From assembly GCA_021816725.1 (NCBI GenBank), contig JAKAXD010000001.1, positions 186,001 through 250,000 of the forward strand: a DNA stretch of 64,000 bases. The letters are read 5' to 3'. The notes beneath the pieces were generated by a model. It was not told the DNA's origin, did not search any database, and worked only from the letters and a program-made list of their open reading frames with translations. The position numbers and the translations under genes are program-made. This DNA is from Thermoplasmata archaeon. GTDB taxonomy: Archaea; Thermoplasmatota; Thermoplasmata; Thermoplasmatales; GCA-001856825. Shown one piece after another: positions 10,401 to 19,034 of this stretch (position 1 is its first letter; each line of letters begins with the position of its first letter).

Positions 10401-10839
10401 AAGCTTTCATTATATTGCCATACAATGTGTATGTAGAGCTGCCAAGCGAATCTACCACGCTGTTTCCAATTTGATAGGGTGAAACTATCCCCGAAGCCCC
10501 TAAGCTTGATAGGTTCTTGGAATAAGTGGAGTTGAGTTTCTCCCAGACATTATATGAGGTGGATGAGTTGAAGGGGGAATCAACATAAAGTACTACGACG
10601 GTACCGTTAGAAGTGCCCTTTGATGTATTGAACTCAGTGTTCATAATGGATTGAGCCTTGGCGGAGAGGGTGTGATTGCTCCCTGCGAATTCCACATTCT
10701 CGATATTATAATTTATCAGGCTCGTTGACATCGCGGCAAAGGGCAGCAGAACAACGATGAGAACTACCCACACAATTATTATTGCCTTGTATCGTCTCTT
10801 AATGAAATTTCCAAGTGTTCTGAATCTGCCTTCGAGCAT
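7402..10839 (-). CDS. MMPL/RND-family membrane transporter, very large
   Basis: 1145 residues. One N-terminal membrane segment (about 18-38) is followed by an external loop of more than 500 residues rich in Ser, Asn and N-x-S/T sites. A cluster of about six membrane segments follows (about 610-780), including LGLSTDYSVYMLNRY, the acidic-residue TM motif of RND/MMPL proteins. A second loop and a second cluster follow (about 970-1130), with GVGLDYDIFLVTKAREA. Two such halves make an SSD/MMPL permease, driven by protons and exporting lipids, drugs or cell-envelope material; the substrate is unknown. The ATG at 10837-10839 lies about 25 nt from a TATA-like GATATAA (minus strand), supporting a leaderless start. 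Confidence 0.9.
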   Translation of the reverse strand: MLEGRFRTLGNFIKRRYKAIIIVWVVLIVVLLPFAAMSTSLINYNIENVEFAGSNHTLSAKAQSIMNTEFNTSKGTSNGTVVVLYVDSPFNSSTSYNVWEKLNSTYSKNLSSLGASGIVSPYQIGNSVVDSLGSSTYTLYGNIMKASNGTITAYGTFKNATNGFESFASNLVTIDGYFNSTYHNVSTAVAGYNGLFQSISGASGLLYGIPLEFYGIYLSSPYTNISEKDNFAYSTLLKNTNNFSNNQTSLGYFMYFYASWSKLITNNSSLPNSNTLETAVDNAFTNFSAGMNGQQQQFFYSVLSSFNVTTYQNNSERLGIIDQLALSISSPSSAVEKQIFNSTFENFISNGSLISLSANITGTLLSSSNPAIAEFTNSTFGETPEAFALSFESSPKVNDSFVEGQMNSSFLSTSMNEFYRSVNMPMSIFYSGILSNDTSQFKQYFVNSAASGLNELASTLDKNSSSVVSMFLSLGSSKSAMNLTESFLTFHFKGYPYFSISNPAQFVSSSVDANGNVSSLVDGNYSEAGISLSSSLFHSLVPPDFSGYMVIIDFTASSLSNSQLSVLNTYLSAVQNQFDPVKIYSTSDSQIANGIESTAYSGLIYSLVAGMILSVIIVGIYFRSAFLAFVPLMFFGLSMIVILGLSELIFGIIMKTTLSFIVTTLSAMLILGLSTDYSVYMLNRYSKEGSADKFGTTVQWAGHAVFTSGLTVILSYIVLGIFNVPIIGSGGFVNALGIAVSLGVALTLLPSFMLIFKNRIRQKKALINFRKVAMVSRKHKRALVAVLIVIFISTLVVYEATPTSFSLFSLIPDNSGKIGYYEMTSAFGGDTLSPSYIVLTFPGQVYQGGHFNVTDIGIMNNITSALVKDEGISGLTTLTYPFGKYVNLQNISGSSTAANTTLNQSLTFIGKDGSTVLLNFTTKYVSYTEQGIDAVAKVDSILKHVVPSAVKYAVGGTPQSLLDSSDSINTSTYDIIAILSVMIFAVLAFQLTSILTPLRLLFNVGTSALLAVSLFYLVFHYFMKLPLIVFGPLFVIVTLFGVGLDYDIFLVTKAREAVMKGESDEEAIAEAIEENGGVILVLGFILAGVFGSLIFSSIGIISEIGFAVTAGVLVDTLLSWLFLIPALMLVLKKYNWWPSNIRHER

Positions 10840-10983
10840 TCATCCGGTATGTCAAAATGTTATATCAATCTTGCAGATGCATTATCCACCCATCGATTGC
10901 TTTCCGGGTATGTCTGGGCATTGCATTTTTTCTCGGACGTCGAGCGGGGGATACATTTTTAAAACTATAACCAATAGATCCAT

Positions 10984-11781
10984 ATGGAAATATATGACAA
11001 TCACGTCCATCTAACCTCATCATCCATAGATTTCTTCCTGAATGTCTTTACGAAAGCAGGAGGAACTTCACTGAATTTGGTAAACCTGACAGAGGATTGT
11101 TTCCTGCTTGAAGATTTCGAAAGGAAATATGATCAAACAATCTCAATATCAAAAATATTGGAAGAGAAAGGCCTGCATGTTGTTGTAAGTATAGGCCCAT
11201 ATCCCGTGAATTACGTAGAGATGAGGGAGAAGATAGGGAAGGATAAGGCTTTGGAAATATACAGAAAAGCAGTGGACAGTGCTGTTAGGAGGGTTGAGGA
11301 GGGAATGGCAAACGCAATAGGTGAGGTGGGAAGGCCACATTTCCCCACTTCCCCGGAAATAGTGGAGGAGAGCAACGGCATTATGGAATACATTTTCCAG
11401 TCAACATCAGACAACGACATACCTGTCATCCTGCACACCGAATCCCTTGATTCAACCGGGATGTGTGATGTGATGAAGATGGCGAGGAACAGCGGGAAGG
11501 AATCATTGGTCGTGAAACATTTCAGCTCACCAATATTCTCCGGCAACTGTAATATAATCCCTTCCGTTCCAGCCGGACGGAAGAATGCCAGGTCTGCACC
11601 GTGGGGGGAGAAGGGGTTCTTCCTCGAAACTGACTTTGCGGGGGACGAAGGAAATCCGAATTTTGTTCTTCCTGCAGATTCCGTTCCTAAGAGGGTCGCG
11701 ATGCTCATTCAGGAGGGGGTAGATAGGGAAAGAATTGAGAAGTCAATGAACTTCTTCAAGGAATTTTATAAACTAGTTTGA
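10984..11781 (+). CDS. TatD-like TIM-barrel metal-dependent hydrolase (archaeal COG1099 type)
   Basis: 265 residues. Metal-binding motifs of the amidohydrolase/TatD superfamily are visible: DNHVHL near the N-terminus, GEVGRPHF (Glu ligand), HTES and KHFSS (His ligands), and a late Asp in LETDFAGD. The exact substrate of this archaeal branch is not established; relatives are nucleases or phosphoesterases. A TATA-like tract TTTTTAAAACTATA ends about 17 nt before the ATG, consistent with a leaderless transcript. It is convergent with the membrane protein that follows, 2 nt away. Confidence 0.85.
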   Translation: MEIYDNHVHLTSSSIDFFLNVFTKAGGTSLNLVNLTEDCFLLEDFERKYDQTISISKILEEKGLHVVVSIGPYPVNYVEMREKIGKDKALEIYRKAVDSAVRRVEEGMANAIGEVGRPHFPTSPEIVEESNGIMEYIFQSTSDNDIPVILHTESLDSTGMCDVMKMARNSGKESLVVKHFSSPIFSGNCNIIPSVPAGRKNARSAPWGEKGFFLETDFAGDEGNPNFVLPADSVPKRVAMLIQEGVDRERIEKSMNFFKEFYKLV

Positions 11782-11783
11782 CT

Positions 11784-12314
11784 TCATCCACTCCCGCTGA
11801 AACCAGTTGTTGCCTTCGTTTGCTCCAGTGCCTCTTCCTTGTCAGTTCTGAGGATGTGTATTGCCTCTCCGACTAGCATTCCTGTTATGAATGAGAGCAG
11901 CGCGTTGAAAACAATGATTGCCAGCAGCGAAGTAAATGAGAACAACTCAATTGATGTTCTTGCTACTAATGCAACTGCCCATAGAAGGAGTATTGTCGGC
12001 GATCTCTTGTAGTACAACATTCCATCCTTTGAGAAGAATTTCACATCCTTTCCAAACCTGACCCCTACCGGTATGCCAATAGGGAGCAATAGGATCATGA
12101 GCTGAGCATATATGTTTGGATGAGACGTAAGGAATACAGCAATCAACGTCAGAACCAGATATAATACAGGCGTCCTGAGAGCCCTCAATCTTGTATATCT
12201 CCTTCCCGATATTCCCCTAAAAATTCCAAATATTATGATGACCGCAATTATTAGTTCGAACTGGTAACCGCTGCCAATTGCGAAGGAGGGCCCTGTTCCA
12301 AGCGCCTGAGTCAT
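11784..12314 (-). CDS. Multi-spanning membrane protein, unknown function
   Basis: 176 residues with about five hydrophobic segments: near the N-terminus (FELIIAVIIIFGIFRG), two in the middle (VLYLVLTLIAVFLTS, AQLMILLLPIGIPVG) and two near the C-terminus. The last one precedes a short charged tail. No catalytic motif is evident and I do not recognise the family. It is divergent from the PadR-MFS operon, so a shared regulatory region between 12314 and 12438 is possible. Confidence 0.75.
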   Translation of the reverse strand: MTQALGTGPSFAIGSGYQFELIIAVIIIFGIFRGISGRRYTRLRALRTPVLYLVLTLIAVFLTSHPNIYAQLMILLLPIGIPVGVRFGKDVKFFSKDGMLYYKRSPTILLLWAVALVARTSIELFSFTSLLAIIVFNALLSFITGMLVGEAIHILRTDKEEALEQTKATTGFSGSG

Positions 12315-12404
12315 TTCCGCCAGAATTTGGGCAGATAGTTAACATTTTCGGGGAATCCTGTGCGACAGTTCATCGCAAAACCTATTTCCAGAGAACTGCA
12401 AGAG

Positions 12405-12411
12405 TTTTATA
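12405..12411 (+). promoter_or_regulatory. TATA-like box for the PadR-MFS-secreted protein operon
   Basis: TTTTATA centred about 30 nt before the ATG at 12438. This spacing fits a leaderless or near-leaderless archaeal transcript. It also implies that an in-frame upstream GTG at 12360 is not the true start. Confidence 0.5.
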
Positions 12412-12437
12412 TGATGTTCCATTGTCGATTTCGACAT

Positions 12438-12935
12438 ATGACATCGTCCAATCGTATAATGATACTCTTCACTCTTGCCAGAGGAAAGAAGAGCCTATAT
12501 GAACTGTCGAAGCTGCTTTCAAGCGATGGACGAAAGAAGTCAAGTGGTACCCTTTTACCAATCATGCGTAAGTTAGAAGAGGAAGGCTACGTCTCAAAGG
12601 AAAGTTCAGGGAGGGTCAGATATTACTCCCTCACTTTGAAGGGAAGAAAGCACGTGGAGAAACTGAAGAGGCTTAGCGGAGAAATAAGGAGAGGATTCCT
12701 CAGAGCTTTCATGAGGCAGGAATTCCTTGTTTCTGAAACGAAGAAACGGGAGCTCCTATTATCGCCGGACTTTGTTAAGAGACTGGAAATCACCTACGAG
12801 AAGCTTGGGGACGAATTGATTGAACTGATAACAGAAATCTTCAACATGGCGCTGGAAGAGGACTATGGAAGAATAGATAAGACGAAGGAGAAACTTAAAC
12901 TGCTAATAGGTGAGGTGAAGCATGGCGTTCAGTGA
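12438..12935 (+). CDS. PadR-family winged-helix transcriptional regulator
   Basis: About 165 residues from ATG 12438. The N-terminal winged helix is typical of PadR: ILFTLARGKKSLYEL, then SGTLLPIMRKLEEEGYV and a wing ending SGRVRYYSLTLKGRK. The remainder is helical, for dimerisation. It overlaps the following MFS transporter gene by 14 nt, so it most likely senses the compound exported by that transporter and autoregulates the operon. The frame is open back to a GTG at 12360, but promoter position and the usual PadR N-terminus favour 12438. Confidence 0.85.
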   Translation: MTSSNRIMILFTLARGKKSLYELSKLLSSDGRKKSSGTLLPIMRKLEEEGYVSKESSGRVRYYSLTLKGRKHVEKLKRLSGEIRRGFLRAFMRQEFLVSETKKRELLLSPDFVKRLEITYEKLGDELIELITEIFNMALEEDYGRIDKTKEKLKLLIGEVKHGVQ

Positions 12936-14367
12936 AAGGGCAAGGTCGACGATCATCATAATGGCGTTGATGGGTACACTAATCACATATGTTGAAACAA
13001 TGGTCGTTCCGGCACTTCCAGTCCTCTCTAGGTATTTCGACGCTTCCTACAGTTCGCTATCATGGGTGCTAACATCCTACCTGATATCTGGGACTGTTTC
13101 TGCGGCCATATTCGGCAAAATGGCTGATATTATAGGAAAGAAGAAGATTTTCGTCTCCCTCGCAGTCGTTTACTCTGTGGCAATCTCATTCGGAGGATTT
13201 GCAACCACGCTATCAGAATTCATTCTCATCAGAACTATTCAGGGACTGGGAATGGGCATGTTTCCCGTTGCATTCGCGTTGCTGAATGACGAGCTTCCGC
13301 CTAAGGAGCTGCCCCTTGCACAGGGCATAATATCTGCTACGTTCACGGTTGGAGCTTCTATAGGGCTGGTTATAGGAGCCTGGATAACACAGAATTTTGA
13401 CTGGGAATGGGCCTATCACTCCGCAATACCCGTAGCATTTGGGCTGCTGATCGCATCTGCACTGATCCTCAAGGAGAGTCCATTCAGGAAGAAGCAGAAG
13501 ATTGATGCTGGAGGAATATTCCTGCTCGTCGTGGGTATAATCTCCCTGCTTCTCCTGCTGTCACAGGGGGAGTACTGGGGATGGACTTCCTCTTTGAGCA
13601 TTTCAGTTGGGCTACTGTCACTTGTCTCATTCGTAATGTTCTATCTTTACGAAAGGGTGCTTGAAGACCCATTCATCAGTCTTAAACTACTGAGCGTGCG
13701 GAATATCTTCCTTGCCAATTTTGCTGGATTATTGGTTTCGGGAGGGATGTTCTATCTCTTCTATACCATCCCCACGATACTGGAAGATCCGATCCCGCTG
13801 GGTTTTGGTAAGGATGTATTCACCGCAGGCCTGACGGTAGTGCCCGGGGCAATTATGGGAGTTGCGCTTGCACCCCTTGGTGCGTTGGTGGTAAGGCGGA
13901 GGGGACCCAAACTGGCAATACTGATAGGCACCATCATAATGCTGATGGCCTTCCTGCTTCTCTACGTAAATAGGGGCACGCCCCTCGCAATAACCGAGGA
14001 CGCGGCGTTCATTGGAGGAGGGACTTCATTTGTCTTTGTAGGCATGATCAACATGATCATCATATCAACTCCTAAGGATTCCGCAGGCATGGCTACTGGA
14101 ATGAATACGGTGTTCAGGAACATAGGATCCAGTCTCTCGCCAGCAATATCCGGATCTATAGAAACCCAGTTCGTTGCACCAGCTCTTGTCTCGTATTTCC
14201 CTGTTTCGATGGGGGCTATCCCATTCACTCCGATTTTTTCCAATTTCCCCTCGCAGCAGGCATTCAACTGGATATACATTATAGGCTTCGTGACGCTTCT
14301 AATTTCACTAATCTTCACGCTGTCAATGAAGAAGGTGATAGTAAATGAATCAAATGAGGTGGTATAA
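12922..14367 (+). CDS. MFS drug-efflux-type transporter (DHA2-like)
   Basis: 481 residues, about 12-14 hydrophobic segments. Seen: MFS motif A-like GKMADIIGKKKIF between TM2 and TM3 and the motif C-like stretch TFTVGASIGLVIGAWIT in the fifth segment, which marks drug:proton antiporters. It is the middle gene of an operon with an upstream PadR regulator (14-nt overlap) and a downstream secreted protein that begins at the base after its stop. Export of a toxic organic compound is inferred; the substrate is unknown. Confidence 0.9.
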   Translation: MAFSERARSTIIIMALMGTLITYVETMVVPALPVLSRYFDASYSSLSWVLTSYLISGTVSAAIFGKMADIIGKKKIFVSLAVVYSVAISFGGFATTLSEFILIRTIQGLGMGMFPVAFALLNDELPPKELPLAQGIISATFTVGASIGLVIGAWITQNFDWEWAYHSAIPVAFGLLIASALILKESPFRKKQKIDAGGIFLLVVGIISLLLLLSQGEYWGWTSSLSISVGLLSLVSFVMFYLYERVLEDPFISLKLLSVRNIFLANFAGLLVSGGMFYLFYTIPTILEDPIPLGFGKDVFTAGLTVVPGAIMGVALAPLGALVVRRRGPKLAILIGTIIMLMAFLLLYVNRGTPLAITEDAAFIGGGTSFVFVGMINMIIISTPKDSAGMATGMNTVFRNIGSSLSPAISGSIETQFVAPALVSYFPVSMGAIPFTPIFSNFPSQQAFNWIYIIGFVTLLISLIFTLSMKKVIVNESNEVV

Positions 14368-16260
14368 ATGAAGAAACTGTTGATATTTTTGGGAATTGCA
14401 GTTCTGCTGATGTCTAGCATGCCTATGAGCTTTGGAACTAGTGCTCCGATAGCTGTAACAAGCATGAATTGGTACTCAACTAACAGTACCGACCTTGCAG
14501 CGCCAGGGTACTCTTACATTCCGCTGGTCGCGACTTTCGTGACGGAATCAGCGCTTGTAGATCTTAACGTATCGTTCAACTTCACTGCTTCAGGAAGTTA
14601 TTTCAGCTACAGCTACGTCCACGGTCCAAACAAGGATGTGAGGGATTACTTCACGTTCCCAATTACACAGGCTGGTAGCCAATACACAATTTACCAGCTT
14701 ACGAACATAAGTGCATCTGCTCCGAGCGGAATCTACCAAATAACCATTGACTACAGTTACATTTCAGGAAACAGGACAATCAGCGGAAATGTCACAGGGC
14801 AGGTGGGACTGCTCGGTACCATAAATATAATACCGCTTCAGGCGTATTTCGGTCTCCCTGGAAGTCCCATATCTGCAACGTCCTATGAATCCAATATACC
14901 AGTAACAGTTTATCTTGAAAATGACGGTAATTCTCCTGCCACAAACGTAACTGTGACATACGAGCCCCAGTCACCCATGAGCGGATCGTTGCAGCGGCTG
15001 GTTATACCTGCATTTCCTGCTTATGCGTCAATTCCAGTCACTTTCACAGTAAATACTGGACCTGCAACCCTTGTCACCATCCAGGATTTTAATGTAACTG
15101 TATTTGGCGTGACGCATAACGAACAATTCTCAGTCAAGCTTGCATCATTCCCTTACGTTGTAGGTGCTGCAGCTGCCTTTGACACAGGAACAGTCATTGC
15201 TGCACAGGGGATGAAGAACATACCGCTCCAATTCTACCTGGAGGAAGACTCACCAGTTCCAGTTACGAATGTTTCAGTATCCTATACACCCGCGTCTCCT
15301 TTGAGTGGCGTTAATCAGGGAACAATAATATCGGCCATTCCTGCGTTCGGATCGGTACCAGTGACATTCCTTGTGAGCATAACTGGAAATGAGAGTAGTT
15401 TCTACCAGAACCTTACCGTTAACTACAATGGAACTTCCCATAACATTGAATTCAAGGTGATGGTGCCTGGATATTCCAACATATCACTCGTGAACTATTA
15501 CACAACACCACCATTCATATACCAGGGTGAGCAGTTTGTCCTGTTGAAGGTTGCGTTGATAAACGGGGGGAATTCCATTTCGCCTCCACTGAACGTGAGC
15601 GCAACATCAAGTGCGTTCAGCGTGTCTACCACCCCTTATCATTTGCCGGGACTATATTCGGGGCAGCTTCTAAACCTTACATTCCTGCTCAATGCATCAA
15701 TGGAAACTGGCCCCGCCGACATTTACATCCACATTAACAGCAGGACGCTTACATTGACAGAGACTATCCTCAATAAGGGGTCCGTAGAGCTCACGTCCGG
15801 TCCGATATCTGTTAACTCAGGCACAAATGCAAACTTATTCGAGTTCACTGCCAAGAACAACGGCAACGTGACCCTTATGGACCTTAACTTCCACATACTG
15901 ACTCCGGACGTATTCTACATTGATGTCCCGTCTTCAAATCCGCTTGGGAGCCTTACAGCGAACAACATTACGTTTGCACAGCTCAAACCGGGGCAGGCAA
16001 TAACGGTCACGTTCGTCATTGATGTTGAATCTGCAGCTACTCCAGGTAACTACCCGTCACAGCTGGTTGTGACTTACATGCTTAACAATTCTTCAAACCA
16101 GTTCCTTGTAACACATAACTTCAACGTTTCAGTGACTGAGACACCTATTCAGCATCTCTCCTCGACTACAGGGCTGACGTACATAGTTACTGCAGTGGTG
16201 ATAGTGATAGTCGTTGTATTCGGTGTTTTGATAATGAGGAGGAAAAAGAAGAAAAATTGA
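14368..16260 (+). CDS. Secreted surface protein with Ig-like (NEW3/CARDB-type) repeats and C-terminal anchor
   Basis: 630 residues. A cleavable-looking signal peptide occupies about 1-24 (KKLLIFLGIAVLLMSSMPMS). Then come several beta-sandwich-like repeats with recurring phrases such as V(T)VYLENDGNSPATNVTVTY and FYLEEDSPVPVTNVSVSY, the pattern of NPCBM-associated NEW3/CARDB domains. A single C-terminal membrane segment (about 603-624) ends in a poly-Lys/Arg cytoplasmic stop. Many N-x-S/T sites. Its start codon abuts the stop of the MFS transporter, so it is co-transcribed and may be an extracellular partner of that exporter; this coupling is inference. Confidence 0.85.
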   Translation: MKKLLIFLGIAVLLMSSMPMSFGTSAPIAVTSMNWYSTNSTDLAAPGYSYIPLVATFVTESALVDLNVSFNFTASGSYFSYSYVHGPNKDVRDYFTFPITQAGSQYTIYQLTNISASAPSGIYQITIDYSYISGNRTISGNVTGQVGLLGTINIIPLQAYFGLPGSPISATSYESNIPVTVYLENDGNSPATNVTVTYEPQSPMSGSLQRLVIPAFPAYASIPVTFTVNTGPATLVTIQDFNVTVFGVTHNEQFSVKLASFPYVVGAAAAFDTGTVIAAQGMKNIPLQFYLEEDSPVPVTNVSVSYTPASPLSGVNQGTIISAIPAFGSVPVTFLVSITGNESSFYQNLTVNYNGTSHNIEFKVMVPGYSNISLVNYYTTPPFIYQGEQFVLLKVALINGGNSISPPLNVSATSSAFSVSTTPYHLPGLYSGQLLNLTFLLNASMETGPADIYIHINSRTLTLTETILNKGSVELTSGPISVNSGTNANLFEFTAKNNGNVTLMDLNFHILTPDVFYIDVPSSNPLGSLTANNITFAQLKPGQAITVTFVIDVESAATPGNYPSQLVVTYMLNNSSNQFLVTHNFNVSVTETPIQHLSSTTGLTYIVTAVVIVIVVVFGVLIMRRKKKKN

Positions 16261-16268
16261 TCCTCCAT

Positions 16269-18923
16269 TCACATTTTTTTCAGGGTGTAGTTCAATATAT
16301 TTCCTTTCCTGCAGTATTCTACCTCTGCCTCAGTGTCAAGCCTTAACTTTCCTTCGAGTGTCTGCACGTTCTCTCCCTTGATTTGGATCGTTACCGTCTG
16401 CCCTTCCTTGACGTTGCTGAGGTCTATCGACACGACCTCATTCCCCTTCAGGTTCAGGCTGGATGTGTTTGCCTCTATCGGTATCACACCCATGTTTGTA
16501 AGGTTAGAGCGATGGATTCTCTCAAAGCTTTCCGCAATCACTGCCCTGACGTTAAGCAGGTAAGTTGCCTTTGCCGCCCAGTCCCTGCTGCTCCCGGCTC
16601 CGTACATCTTCCCTGCAAATATCACCAGCGGTATGTTCTCCTTCTTGTAGCTTTCAGCAGCATCGAAGAACGACACCTTCTCCCCTCCTGGGAAATGGAT
16701 GGTGAATCCGCCGCTTATGTCCACCATCTTGTTCTTGATCTTCGGGTTGGAAAATCCTCCCCTCATCATCACTTCATGATTTCCCCTCCTTGCACCGAAT
16801 GAATTGAACTCATCTGGCGATACTCCGTTCTCCATAAGGTATTTCGCAGCAGGTGAATCTATTCTGCTCAATACACTCCTGTCACCATTCCTGAGTCCTT
16901 CCCATATTTCCCTGTATTTCTCGAGATCGGTAACTATCGCTCCTGCCGGGGAAATGTGGTCGGTCGTGACCCTGTCCCCAAGTACGGCCAGAATTCTTGC
17001 ATTCTCAATCGGTACCAGCGTGTTTGATACGTCGAACCATGGAGGTTCCCTAACGTAAGTGGACTTGGGATCGAATGTGTATTCATTACCAGACGGTATC
17101 TCCAAATTCTTCCATTCGTCCACACCCTCGAAAATCTTCTCCCTCCTCTCCCTGTAATGCTTCTTGCTCAGGAACTCTTCCTCATATCTTGCAATGAGTG
17201 CGTCCTCAGGCCAGATGTCCTTGAGGAATACAGGATTCCCATTAGGGTCCACGGCAAGCGGTTCCTTCTCAAAGTCTATGTCGATCCTGCCGGCAAGGGC
17301 ATAAGCTACTACGAGCATCGGTGATGCGAGGAACGCTCCCATCACAGACGGGTTTATCCTCCCCTCGAAGTTCCTGTTTCCGCTGAGGACTGCAGTGGTA
17401 TATATCTTGTCCTTCTTGATCGCCTCGTCCACCTCTGTTATCAGGGGACCAGAGTTACCTATGCATGTAGTGCATCCGAATCCTACGATGTGGAAGCCGA
17501 GCGCATCCAGATAGGGTTGCAGGTTCGCCTTCTCGAGGTATTCCTTCACTACAGGGCTCCCTGGTGCAAAGCTCGTTTTGACGTACGGTCTCCTCGTCAG
17601 TCCCCTCTCGACTGCATTCTTTGCTACAAGTCCCGCACCGATCAGAACGTCCGGGTTGGACGTGTTGGTACAACTGGTTATGGCAGCGATCACAACGCTC
17701 CCATCCTTTAGTTGTGCTTCCTTCCCCCCTATCTCAATTTCAAACGTCCTCTGCTGGCTCACGCCGAGGTTCTTCGTTAGACTATCCTCTATTATTTTCT
17801 TTATCCCGTGTGTGTTGGAAAGGGAAATCCTATCCTCTGGGTTAGCCGGGCCTGCGATGGACGGTACTACGCTTGCAAGGTCGAATTCCAAATACTGATC
17901 GTATGCCTTTTTCTTGCCATCGTAGTATAGTCCCTGTTCCTTCAGGTATTTCTCTACGACCTTGATGTGTTCCTCTGTCCTTCCTGTGAGGGAAAGGTAC
18001 CTTGATGTGTTCCTGGAGTATGGGAAATACCCGACAGTCGCCCCGTACTCAGGCGACATATTGGATATGGTTGTCTTATCCTGCGTCGTGAGATGGCTGA
18101 TACCATCGCCGTAAAATTCGACGAATTTTCCTACTACGTTTGATTTCCTGAGGAATTCAGTGATGGAGAGGACTATGTCCGTTGCAGTCACTCCTTCCTG
18201 CGGCTTCCCCTTCAGTTTGACACCAACAACTTCCGGAACTGTAATGTATGATGGTTCTCCCACCATGACAGCTTCGGCCTCTAGCCCCCCAACCCCCCAT
18301 CCAAGGACTGATATTCCGTTTACCATTGTGGTATGGGAGTCAGTTCCGATCAAAGTATCAGGCAGGAGCATTCCATCCCTCTCAGTCACCACTTCAGAGA
18401 GGAATTCAATGTTCACCTGGTGAACTATACCGTTCCCAGGTGGAACAATCTTGAGGTTCTTGAAGTTGTTCTGTGCCCATTTCAGGGCTGCGTATCTCTC
18501 CTTGTTCCTCTTGTATTCCAGGGACAGGTTCTGCATAATTGCATAGCTCGTCCCGAACTTGTCCACCTGGACGGAATGATCGGCAACCAGCTGGACGGGT
18601 ATCACCGGGTTAATCCTCTGAGGGTCCTTACCCATCTTCGACGCTGCATTTCTCATTGCTATAAGGTCAACGATGAGCGGGACTCCAGTGTAGTCCTGAA
18701 GTATGACCCTAGAAGGGAAAAAAGGTATCTCTTCCCTCTTTCTTTCAAGAATTTTGACGATGTGCTCCTCCTTGACGACCTTTCCGTCCATCTTTCTCAG
18801 CAGGTTCTCAAGGAGGATTTTAGTGGAATATGGCAGATTTGCAATGTTATATCCCTTCGACTCCAGCTCCCTCAGTGGGAAAAAATCGTATTCCTTTCCC
18901 TCTATATTGATCTTAGAACTCAT
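16269..18923 (-). CDS. acnA: Aconitate hydratase (AcnA/IRP type)
   Basis: 884 residues, the normal AcnA length. The three [4Fe-4S] cysteines are visible: C418 in TSCTNTSNP, and C484 and C487 in GCTTCIGNSGPL, with the spacing of bacterial AcnA. Swivel-domain motifs GRRGNHEVMMRG and AGKMYGAGSSRDWAAK are also present. It isomerises citrate and isocitrate in the oxidative citric acid cycle. It is a single gene, convergent with the secreted protein upstream and divergent from the acyl-CoA mutase genes. It is unrelated in role to the AcnX pair at 58-60 kb. Confidence 0.97.
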   Translation of the reverse strand: MSSKINIEGKEYDFFPLRELESKGYNIANLPYSTKILLENLLRKMDGKVVKEEHIVKILERKREEIPFFPSRVILQDYTGVPLIVDLIAMRNAASKMGKDPQRINPVIPVQLVADHSVQVDKFGTSYAIMQNLSLEYKRNKERYAALKWAQNNFKNLKIVPPGNGIVHQVNIEFLSEVVTERDGMLLPDTLIGTDSHTTMVNGISVLGWGVGGLEAEAVMVGEPSYITVPEVVGVKLKGKPQEGVTATDIVLSITEFLRKSNVVGKFVEFYGDGISHLTTQDKTTISNMSPEYGATVGYFPYSRNTSRYLSLTGRTEEHIKVVEKYLKEQGLYYDGKKKAYDQYLEFDLASVVPSIAGPANPEDRISLSNTHGIKKIIEDSLTKNLGVSQQRTFEIEIGGKEAQLKDGSVVIAAITSCTNTSNPDVLIGAGLVAKNAVERGLTRRPYVKTSFAPGSPVVKEYLEKANLQPYLDALGFHIVGFGCTTCIGNSGPLITEVDEAIKKDKIYTTAVLSGNRNFEGRINPSVMGAFLASPMLVVAYALAGRIDIDFEKEPLAVDPNGNPVFLKDIWPEDALIARYEEEFLSKKHYRERREKIFEGVDEWKNLEIPSGNEYTFDPKSTYVREPPWFDVSNTLVPIENARILAVLGDRVTTDHISPAGAIVTDLEKYREIWEGLRNGDRSVLSRIDSPAAKYLMENGVSPDEFNSFGARRGNHEVMMRGGFSNPKIKNKMVDISGGFTIHFPGGEKVSFFDAAESYKKENIPLVIFAGKMYGAGSSRDWAAKATYLLNVRAVIAESFERIHRSNLTNMGVIPIEANTSSLNLKGNEVVSIDLSNVKEGQTVTIQIKGENVQTLEGKLRLDTEAEVEYCRKGNILNYTLKKM

Positions 18924-19034
18924 ATACTTCTGATTAAAGGAGAATAATTAACTGTTATGGAAGCCAAACAATGTGCTTAAAATGAATTCCTTTTATAGGA
19001 AAGAATTTTTTATTGAATACTGATGTAGTAGGAG

